Shown here piece after piece: positions 7,832 to 13,739 of a DNA stretch of 28,376 nt. Origin of the DNA: a virus; the IMG/VR virus record IMGVR_UViG_3300021375_000122, positions 1 through 28,376 of that record, one strand, 5' to 3'. Made by a program: the position numbers and the translations under genes. Under the pieces are notes generated by a model. That model saw nothing but the letters and a program-made list of their open reading frames with translations, was not told the origin of the DNA and did no database searches. The first letter of the stretch is position 1, and the number at the start of each line of letters is the position of its first letter.

Positions 7832-8215
7832 ATGGCTAAAAAAGCACCTGATGCGTTTGTATACAACGCAACGTTAGAAAGGATAGTAGATGGAGACACT
7901 TTTGACTGTTGTCTCGATTTAGGTTTTGATGTTAAACTACATAAACAAAGAGTTCGTCTTTCTGGCATTGATACCCCAGAATCTAGAACTAGAGATTTAG
8001 CAGAAAAGAAATTAGGTCTAGCCGCAAAAGAAAGATTAAAAGAACTTTGTACAGGTAAATTTAAAATAAAATCGTTAGGTAAAGGCAAATATGGTCGTAT
8101 TCTTGGCATACCTTATACTGAAGACGGTAAAGATATTTGTCAAATGCTTATAGACGAAGGTCATGCTGTTGAGTATCATGGAGGTACAAAAACTAAAATC
8201 TGGGGAGATTATTAA
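7832..8215 (+). CDS. Staphylococcal-nuclease-like endonuclease
   Basis: This 127-aa single-domain SNase-fold enzyme cleaves phosphodiester bonds in DNA or RNA with calcium. The start is the ATG directly after the previous TAA. Catalytic residues are present: the VDGDTF loop (D20, D22), R42 and E50 in RVRLSGIDTPE (matching R35 and E43 of staphylococcal nuclease), and R89 in GKYGR (R87). It has no signal peptide, so it acts in the infected cell, perhaps in host DNA degradation or in DNA processing, alongside the small basic proteins encoded upstream. The family is certain; the role in the phage cycle is inferred. Confidence 0.9.
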   Translation: MAKKAPDAFVYNATLERIVDGDTFDCCLDLGFDVKLHKQRVRLSGIDTPESRTRDLAEKKLGLAAKERLKELCTGKFKIKSLGKGKYGRILGIPYTEDGKDICQMLIDEGHAVEYHGGTKTKIWGDY

Positions 8216-8221
8216 TCTCTT

Positions 8222-8572
8222 ATGGATAGTGTTGTCCAATTAATCAATGAAGTAGGTTTTCCTATAGCGGCAGCTATAGGTCTGGGTATGTTTATTTGGA
8301 AACTTATAAACAAAATTATCGATGGTATGGAAACAAAAGTAGATGTTTTAGATGAAAAGGTATCTGCTCAGATATCAGAAATAGAAGCAAGATTAGGTCA
8401 AAAACTAGATTCACAACACGGTATATTAGTAGCACTTATAGACAGAGTTAGGTCGGTGGATAATGAGATAATTAGACAAGATACGCTTTTAAAGACTATA
8501 CTAGGAGTACCACAGCTTATGCATACTGACAGGTTAGCAAAAGCTGATAGAGATGACCAAAGGAAGGATTAA
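8222..8572 (+). CDS. One-TM coiled-coil protein (116 aa), holin-like
   Basis: One hydrophobic segment at about residues 9-27 (EVGFPIAAAIGLGMFIWKLI) is followed by a long coiled coil (about 33-90, with METKVDVLDEKVSAQISEIE). The hydrophobic segment resembles the BhlA/UviB-like small holin group, but the coiled coil is longer than in that group. The Shine-Dalgarno is weak: GGGGAG at 8202-8207 is 14 bases before the ATG. A spanin-like or membrane-anchored scaffold role is also possible. It lies just upstream of the curli-type cassette, and its last base overlaps the next ATG. Confidence 0.65.
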   Translation: MDSVVQLINEVGFPIAAAIGLGMFIWKLINKIIDGMETKVDVLDEKVSAQISEIEARLGQKLDSQHGILVALIDRVRSVDNEIIRQDTLLKTILGVPQLMHTDRLAKADRDDQRKD

Positions 8573-8757
8573 TGAAAAAAGTATTTTTAACAGAGTTTAA
8601 AGTAGGTGATAAAATATACGAAGGTCCCTTCATATATGCTAATACTTTTGAAGAAGCTGATTTAGAAGCAGAAGCTTACGGAGTAGTCATTGTAGGAGAG
8701 GCTAAAATAGTTATAGGAATAGATGAAACTGAAGAACAAGAAAGAGTTTTACATTAG
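8572..8757 (+). CDS. Small acidic hypothetical protein (61 aa)
   Basis: It starts in a TAATG overlap with the upstream membrane protein. It has a beta-strand pattern (KVFLTEFKVGDKIYEGPFIY, VVIVGEAKIVIGIDE) with an intervening Glu-rich helix (TFEEADLEAEAYG), which looks like a small alpha/beta domain. Its stop overlaps the ribosome binding site of the CsgF-like gene, so the two are probably co-translated. No family is recognised and no signal peptide is present. Confidence 0.65.
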   Translation: MKKVFLTEFKVGDKIYEGPFIYANTFEEADLEAEAYGVVIVGEAKIVIGIDETEEQERVLH

Positions 8758-8768
8758 GAGGATTGGTT

Positions 8769-9263
8769 ATGGGAGCACGAAGAACACCTGAAGAAGAAAA
8801 AGACAAAATAATTTGGGCTGTTTTATTTATAGGAATCTGTTTGATTATAGGTATTTTTGTAGAAAATATTAGAGCAGACCAAATAGTCCACAAGTTTAAA
8901 TCTCCTAGTTTTAATGGAGTAGGAACATCATCTCATTATCTAACAATAGAAAACCAAGAGTTTAGTCGTAAATTAACAATTAAAGAAGAAATAAAAGCAC
9001 TACAAGAAGAAATAGAAAGAGAAAAAGAAAACTCTACACTTGCTAGATTTATGCGTAATCTTGAATCAAGAGTTTATGCTGAGTTATCAAGACAACTAGT
9101 TAATAACCTCTTTGGCGAAACACCTTCTGATTCAGGTACAATAACTTTAGAAGGAAACACCATAGAATACACAAGTGATGGTGTAACATTAACTCTTAAA
9201 ATAACGGAAGCCGATGGAACAGTTACTGAAATTACGATACCTATTGGTACTTTTACTTTCTAA
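8769..9263 (+). CDS. csgF: CsgF-like curli secretion accessory protein
   Basis: ATG 8769 is chosen because AGGAGG (8756-8761) has seven-base spacing to it; the TTG at 8763 would leave one base. The 164-aa protein has 13 charged residues, a hydrophobic segment (about 14-31) and a possible cleavage site after IRA (residue 36). Mature-like residues 37-60 match the E. coli CsgF N-terminus: KFKSPSFNG aligns with the FRNPNFGG motif that plugs the CsgG pore. The C-terminal DGVTLTLKITEADGTVTEIT matches the CsgF end. Odd points are a charged helical insertion (about 69-90) absent from E. coli CsgF, and the longer N-terminus. In E. coli CsgF couples the CsgG pore to the curlin nucleator. It overlaps csgG by 50 bases. 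The family call is strong; the function in phage is inferred. Confidence 0.85.
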   Translation: MGARRTPEEEKDKIIWAVLFIGICLIIGIFVENIRADQIVHKFKSPSFNGVGTSSHYLTIENQEFSRKLTIKEEIKALQEEIEREKENSTLARFMRNLESRVYAELSRQLVNNLFGETPSDSGTITLEGNTIEYTSDGVTLTLKITEADGTVTEITIPIGTFTF

Positions 9264-10050
9264 TTGTTCTACATTAGACCAAATTGAAGATACGTACGAA
9301 CATAGGTTTCAAAGACACAATGTAGTAAATATACAGGATTTACAATCTTCAGCCTTACTTGCAGTTGATATTCCAAAAGTTAGTCCTGTAGTTGCTGTTT
9401 ACCCTACAGCGTTTACAGACCAAACAGGTCAGCGTAAATCTAATTCTGAATTCGCTTTATTTAGTACCGCCATAACTCAACAACCTAACGCATTACTTAT
9501 ACGAGCATTAAAACACGCTGGAAACGGTAATTTCTTTAGAGTAGTGGAACGAGTTGGTTTAGATAATCTCACAAAAGAAAGACAACTTATACGTTCTGCT
9601 AGAGAACAATTTGCTAGTGAAGAAGAAAAGAAAAAACAATTAGCTCCTTTATTATTTGCAGGTATTTTAATTGAAGGTGCCGTTATTTCATATGAGGCTA
9701 ATTTAGAGTCGGGAGGTGTTGGTGCAAGATACTTAGGTATTGGAAATAGTATTCAATACAGAGAAGACAATATCACAGTTAGTCTTAGAATGGTTTCTGT
9801 TGCTACAGGAGAAGTATTATTAGAAGTTTTAAGTCAAAAAACTATTTTTAGTTATGGTAAATCTAATGATGTTTTTAGGTTTATAGAAGCTGGAACTGAG
9901 CTAGTAGAAATAGAGTTAGGTAATGCTAGAAACGAGTCTTCTACTATAGCTTTAATGAAAGCTATTGAGGGGGGTGTGTTAGAAATAATTAAATTAGGTT
10001 ACAAAAAAGAATACTGGGTTTTACAAACAAAAGAAAAAAGGGTAGAATGA
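9214..10050 (+). CDS. csgG: CsgG-like curli outer-membrane secretion channel
   Basis: This 278-aa lipoprotein has signal MEQLLKLRYLLVLLLSNC with lipobox LLSNC (Cys18). Alignment with E. coli CsgG is clear along most of the chain: TGQ...FSTAITQ, DNLTKERQLIRSAREQF, AGILIEGAVISYEANLESGG, VGARYLGIGNSIQY, TVSLRMVSVATGEVL, SQKTIFSY, VFRFIEAGTEL and EVYWVLQTKEK-like end. E. coli CsgG forms a nine-subunit, 36-strand beta barrel that exports unfolded curlins through the outer membrane. The start is forced by the signal; 50 bases overlap csgF in the +1 frame. The constriction loop (about 70-86) is one residue longer than in E. coli and lacks the Tyr and Asn. No csgE, csgD or csgC is nearby. Family certain; use by the phage unknown. 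Confidence 0.93.
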   Translation: MEQLLKLRYLLVLLLSNCSTLDQIEDTYEHRFQRHNVVNIQDLQSSALLAVDIPKVSPVVAVYPTAFTDQTGQRKSNSEFALFSTAITQQPNALLIRALKHAGNGNFFRVVERVGLDNLTKERQLIRSAREQFASEEEKKKQLAPLLFAGILIEGAVISYEANLESGGVGARYLGIGNSIQYREDNITVSLRMVSVATGEVLLEVLSQKTIFSYGKSNDVFRFIEAGTELVEIELGNARNESSTIALMKAIEGGVLEIIKLGYKKEYWVLQTKEKRVE

Positions 10051-10054
10051 GATT

Positions 10055-10786
10055 ATGATGATGAAGAAGTGCATACAGTTTTTGCTATGTCTTGCTTTAT
10101 TTCCCCTGTACGCAGCGGATAACGAAATATACGTAGACCAGTCTGGAACTGGTGCAAACATAGATTTAGAACAACTTGGTATATCTAATATTATCGGTGG
10201 TTTAAACTCCTCTGCAGGGAGTTTAACTGCTTTCAATTTAGATGGTACAAGCATGACTCTAGATATTAATATGATAGGAGCTACTAATAAGTTCTTAGGA
10301 GATATTACCGCAGACAGCTTTACTGGTTTTTATGAGTTTACTGGCGGTACTAATGTTTTTACTATTCAAGTAGACCCAACTAATACTTATGGTGCTGATT
10401 CATCTAATCAAAATGTTCAAGTTACTGGTAGTGGCAACACATTTACTTTAAATCAAGGCACTACAGCACTAGCTGCAACTTTAGACCTAGACTGGATTAT
10501 TCAGGGCTCTAACAACACGGTTACATCTAATATTAATATTGACGGTGCTACAAACTATATGGACATAGACGGTTCAGATAACACAATTAATTATACAGGC
10601 ACAGGTGTTACGGCTTCAGCAGGAGGCTATTTTTACTTAGACCACACAGGCGGACAAAGAACATTTAATATTCAACAACTGAGTACCCAAGACAATGACT
10701 GGCTTAAAATTATATCGGTCGGTGGTAACGCTAGTTCTACTGTGTGTGTTGTTCAAAACGACCAAGGCACAAGCACAAGCTGCTGA
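10055..10786 (+). CDS. Secreted curlin-like beta-repeat protein (243 aa)
   Basis: A short signal peptide (MMMKKCIQFLLCLALFPLYA) precedes a mature chain with curlin-like repeats. Residues 29-45 (QSGTGANIDLEQLGISN) fit the curlin spacing Q-x-G-x-x-N...Q-x-G-x-x-N with one extra residue. Further beta-turn units follow: IGATNKF, TGSGNTFTLNQ, QGSNNTVTSNI, DGATNYMDI, DGSDNTINYT. They share a G-x-x-N core with beta strands, so a solenoid or amyloid-like fold is plausible. The end has Cys231 and Cys243. It sits directly after csgG, where a CsgG substrate would be expected. Three ATGs in a row (10055, 10058, 10061) could start it; the first is used. The last 92 bases overlap the FecR gene in another frame. 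It is not an obvious CsgA/CsgB orthologue, and could be another secreted repeat protein. Confidence 0.7.
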   Translation: MMMKKCIQFLLCLALFPLYAADNEIYVDQSGTGANIDLEQLGISNIIGGLNSSAGSLTAFNLDGTSMTLDINMIGATNKFLGDITADSFTGFYEFTGGTNVFTIQVDPTNTYGADSSNQNVQVTGSGNTFTLNQGTTALAATLDLDWIIQGSNNTVTSNINIDGATNYMDIDGSDNTINYTGTGVTASAGGYFYLDHTGGQRTFNIQQLSTQDNDWLKIISVGGNASSTVCVVQNDQGTSTSC

Positions 10787-11816
10787 TATTGGGGACATAT
10801 CTGAACTAAATGGTTCAGCACAAATAGTAAGAGACAAACCATACGACGCTAATTTAAAATTTGCTATACAAAGCAACGATGAAGCTATAACTAAAGATGG
10901 CAGAATGGCTATTAAGTTTTTAGACGATTCTACAGTCAAACTTACTGAACACTCACAACTTTTAATAGATGAATATATCTATGACCCTGACCCATCTAAA
11001 TCAAAAATGGCTCTTACCTTTGGTCTTGGTACAGCAAGATTTATTACAGGCAATCTTAATAGAATAGATAAACAAAATATAAAACTTAAAACACCTACAG
11101 CAAATATTGCGATAAGAGGAACAGATTTTACAGCTACAGTAGATGAGTTGGGTAGGTCATTAATAATACTTCTGCCTGACGCTTTAGGTTTATCTAGCGG
11201 TGAAATAGAAGTAGTTACTGCTATGGGAACTGTTTTATTAAATAAACCTTATGAAGCTACAACTGTAAGTGTTTTTGAATCAGCTCCTAGTAAACCAGTT
11301 ATTTTAGATTTAACGTTAGATGTTATCGATAATATGTTAATTGTTACTCCTCCTAAAAAAGAAAAAATAGCATACGAAGAACAAGTTTCTGCTAAACAAG
11401 AAAGTATTTTAGATTTTAATGAACTAGACGTAGATTACTTAGAGGTGGATTATTTAGGCGAGGATGAGCTTGAATTTACGGAACTCGATATTAATTTTCT
11501 AGACGTAAATTATCTTGAAGACCTTCTTAATGTATTAGACGCATTAGCTATAGCAGAAGATGAAGATGCTTTAGCCCAAGCTACAAGCACACAAATATCT
11601 GGAACTCTTTTAGGTAAAGACCCAGACACTCAAATAACAGCTTTAATAACTGGAAATGTTATTAGTTTACGAAGACAAGTTAATGAAAGCGTTAGAGTTG
11701 ATTTGAACGGTAGTGATGCGTACACCGTAATTTTGATACAAGACGGAGTATCTAATATAATCAAGGTGAACGGAGGAAGCGATAGTGTTATAACCATTAC
11801 GCAAAACGATGGATGA
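10695..11816 (+). CDS. Secreted FecR-domain protein with curlin-like C-terminus
   Basis: The 373-aa protein has a signal peptide (MTGLKLYRSVVTLVLLCVLF, cleavage likely near AQA, residues 25-29), then a FecR domain (about 32-150: ISELNGSAQIVRD, FLDDSTVKLTEHSQL, GTARFITGN, IKLKTPTANIAIRGTDF). In other bacteria such proteins often pair with CHASE2 cyclases or act in surface signalling. Residues about 225-290 are acidic repeats (ELDVDYLEVDYL, ELDINFLDVNYL) followed by Leu/Ala. The end has curlin-like spacing: LIQDGVSNIIKV and VITITQNDG (residues 347-373). The start lies 92 bases inside the upstream gene in the +1 frame because the signal peptide is needed. The stop overlaps the cyclase start (ATGA), so both are likely made together. 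Family clear; ligand and role unknown. Confidence 0.8.
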   Translation: MTGLKLYRSVVTLVLLCVLFKTTKAQAQAADIGDISELNGSAQIVRDKPYDANLKFAIQSNDEAITKDGRMAIKFLDDSTVKLTEHSQLLIDEYIYDPDPSKSKMALTFGLGTARFITGNLNRIDKQNIKLKTPTANIAIRGTDFTATVDELGRSLIILLPDALGLSSGEIEVVTAMGTVLLNKPYEATTVSVFESAPSKPVILDLTLDVIDNMLIVTPPKKEKIAYEEQVSAKQESILDFNELDVDYLEVDYLGEDELEFTELDINFLDVNYLEDLLNVLDALAIAEDEDALAQATSTQISGTLLGKDPDTQITALITGNVISLRRQVNESVRVDLNGSDAYTVILIQDGVSNIIKVNGGSDSVITITQNDG

Positions 11817-13546
11817 AAAAATTAATAATACCTTTATTAATCATTTTAGTATTACCTTTAGTATTTCAAACAACACCCACAGAAATATTAAAACTTAAAG
11901 TATTCGACACTTTTATAAAAGAACAGCAGCCTTCTGGTAATTTTGTTATTTTAAATATAACAGAAGAAGATGTTGAACGTGAGGGTGGTTATCCTTTACC
12001 TAGAAAAAGATTAGCAGATATACAATTAGAGTTATTAGGTAAAGGAGCTCTTGGTGTTGGTTGGGTTATAAGTTTTCCACAACCTGATAGACTTATGGGG
12101 GATGAGGATTTTGCTAGGTCTTTAGGCTATGCTCCTAGTGTTATCGCTATGTTTGAGACACCTAATAATAAATACCCTAAAACTACAGGCACTGTTATAA
12201 AAGGAGAAGATATTGGTGGTATACTTACACAGGGAGTCAAGGAAAATTTCTACACCTACGAAAATATACTACAAGGAATCGCCAGTGCTCCCACCGAAGT
12301 AGACCAATTAGTTAGACGAGTCCCTTTGTTATTAAGAACGCCTGAAGGTTGGGTAGCTTCTTTTGGTACACAAATATACAAAGCATTATTCGATGTTAAA
12401 ACGTATATTATTTCAACTAATCAAAACGGTATTCAAGAAATAGCTATACGAGGAATACCTCCAGTTAAAACAGATAGTCTTGGTCGTAAATGGATTAGTT
12501 GGGTAGATACACCACAAACTAATTTACAAGAAATGGAAGTAAATGGTAAGTTTGTTTTTGTAGGTGTTACAGCTAACGGTGTAATGCCTCAGGTTGCTAC
12601 GCCTGTTGGATTACTAGAACCGCATAAAATACAAGCTGCTCTTGCAGAGTCTCTTTTAATCCAGGATAGTCCTTATATACCTGATTACGCTTTAGCATTA
12701 GAACTTCTTATTTTTATAGCTTCTGTGGGGCTCGTATGGGCTTTTATAAGCTATTTAGGTATAACATGGGGCGTAAGCTTAGCTTTACTTACGATGGCTT
12801 TAACGGGCTTCTACGGTTATTACACGATATCTATGGGTGTTTTAATAGATGTTACGTGGTCTTTAGTTTCACAGTTTATCGCAGGAGCTATAGCTTTCTA
12901 TTTAAGATTTAGAGAACAATATAAACTAAGACAACAAATCAAAAAACAATTTGAACATTATCTTGACCCACGACAAGTTAAACGTTTACAAAAAGACCCT
13001 AGCTTATTAAAACTAGGGGGCGAAAAAAGACGCTGTACGTTTTTATTTACAGATGTTAGAGGATTTACAGCTTTATCAGAAACGTTATCACCTGAAGAAG
13101 TAACAGTAATAATGAATAAAGCATTAACTATACAATCAAACGCAGTACAAAAACACGGCGGTATGGTTGATAAATATATAGGTGATGCAATGATGGCTAT
13201 CTTTAATGCACCTATGGATTTACTACACCACGAACGGATAGCTGTAGAATGTGCTAAAGAAATACAAGAAAATATAATAAAAGCTGATATTGGTGTTGAA
13301 ATCGGTGTCGGTGTAAATACAGGCGAAGCTGTTATTGGTAATATGGGAAGCGATACACGGTTTGATTATTCAGCTATAGGAGACGCTGTAAATACCGCTG
13401 CTAGACTAGAATCTGCAACTAAAGAAGCAGGTGTGAATATACTTATAGGAGAAGAAACAGAGTTATATTGTGGGTATAGATTAAAAAAATTAAAACCGAT
13501 AAAAGTAAAAGGTAAAGAAAAACCTTTAAAAATATACACTTTTTGA
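11813..13546 (+). CDS. CHASE2-domain class III adenylate cyclase
   Basis: The 577-aa protein likely makes cAMP from ATP. Layout: an N-terminal membrane segment (about 3-19), an extracytoplasmic CHASE2 sensor (about 25-285), three membrane segments (about 295-313, 318-338, 342-363), a short linker, then a cytoplasmic class III catalytic domain (about 405-577). The motifs are intact: metal-binding D414 (FTDVRGFT) and D458 (YIGDAMMAIF), substrate Lys454 (MVDKYIGD), a Ser520 in the class IIIb Thr/Ser position, and Asn527 and Arg531 (AVNTAARLE). Guanylate cyclases would have Glu/Cys-type residues there, so adenylate is more likely. It is coupled to the FecR gene by ATGA. In a phage this enzyme would give the infected cell a surface-coupled second messenger. 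Activity is predicted only. Confidence 0.88.
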   Translation: MKKLIIPLLIILVLPLVFQTTPTEILKLKVFDTFIKEQQPSGNFVILNITEEDVEREGGYPLPRKRLADIQLELLGKGALGVGWVISFPQPDRLMGDEDFARSLGYAPSVIAMFETPNNKYPKTTGTVIKGEDIGGILTQGVKENFYTYENILQGIASAPTEVDQLVRRVPLLLRTPEGWVASFGTQIYKALFDVKTYIISTNQNGIQEIAIRGIPPVKTDSLGRKWISWVDTPQTNLQEMEVNGKFVFVGVTANGVMPQVATPVGLLEPHKIQAALAESLLIQDSPYIPDYALALELLIFIASVGLVWAFISYLGITWGVSLALLTMALTGFYGYYTISMGVLIDVTWSLVSQFIAGAIAFYLRFREQYKLRQQIKKQFEHYLDPRQVKRLQKDPSLLKLGGEKRRCTFLFTDVRGFTALSETLSPEEVTVIMNKALTIQSNAVQKHGGMVDKYIGDAMMAIFNAPMDLLHHERIAVECAKEIQENIIKADIGVEIGVGVNTGEAVIGNMGSDTRFDYSAIGDAVNTAARLESATKEAGVNILIGEETELYCGYRLKKLKPIKVKGKEKPLKIYTF

Positions 13547-13554
13547 TATATAAT
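13525..13554 (+). promoter_or_regulatory. Candidate internal sigma70-type promoter
   Basis: TTTAAA (13525-13530) is followed after 18 bases by TATAAT (13549-13554). A perfect inverted repeat, TTGAT-ATATA-ATCAA (13543-13557), covers the -10. Transcription would begin at about 13561, just before the foldable leader and a small gene that head the second structural block. The -35 is weak and the region is AT-rich, so chance matches are common. Confidence 0.4.
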
Positions 13555-13562
13555 CAATATAT

Positions 13563-13635
13563 CAGCCATTGTGCTGCAGCTTACGGGGTGAGCTTTAACT
13601 CGCAAATACGTGTAGACACGCTGGAGAAACAATGG
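13563..13635 (+). promoter_or_regulatory. Foldable leader that can hide a start codon
   Basis: Between the cyclase stop and the next gene there are 85 bases with several complementary segments. CCATTGT (13566-13572) pairs perfectly with ACAATGG (13629-13635), which contains the ATG of the 35-codon gene. Inside are GTGAG/CTCGC (13588-13592 with 13599-13603) and CGTG/CACG (13609-13612 with 13617-13620). CAGC (13563-13566) can alternatively pair with GCTG (13573-13576), which would compete with the outer stem. The GGAG ribosome site (13623-13626) lies just inside the outer stem. It could be a cis-regulatory RNA; I see no match to a known riboswitch. Confidence 0.4.
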
Positions 13636-13739
13636 TTGGAGTAGATAAAAAGACTTATAAGAAAAAAGCACAGAGCCGTTCGGGTTTTGTTATATACTCG
13701 TCTAAAGGAAAAAAGACAAAATCGAGGAGCCGTTTCTAA
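13632..13739 (+). CDS. Small basic protein, 35 aa
   Basis: ATG 13632 has GGAG five bases before it (13623-13626) and the stop overlaps the next gene's ATG (TAATG). The 35 residues are mostly Lys, Arg and Ser (VGVDKKTYKKKAQSRSGF, SKGKKTKSRSRF) with one short hydrophobic patch (GFVIY). There is no recognised family. The tight coupling on its 3' side and proper ribosome site support that it is translated. It could serve as a leader peptide for translation of the downstream cupin-like gene, or as a small DNA/RNA-binding protein. Confidence 0.5.
   Translation: MVGVDKKTYKKKAQSRSGFVIYSSKGKKTKSRSRF

Noticed and set aside
8763-8768. TTG start for the CsgF-like gene
   Set aside because: It is one base from the Shine-Dalgarno; ATG 8769 has normal spacing.
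13566-13635. tRNA gene
   Set aside because: It has a 7-bp end stem but no T-loop, no proper D-arm and no anticodon arm, so it is not called as a tRNA.
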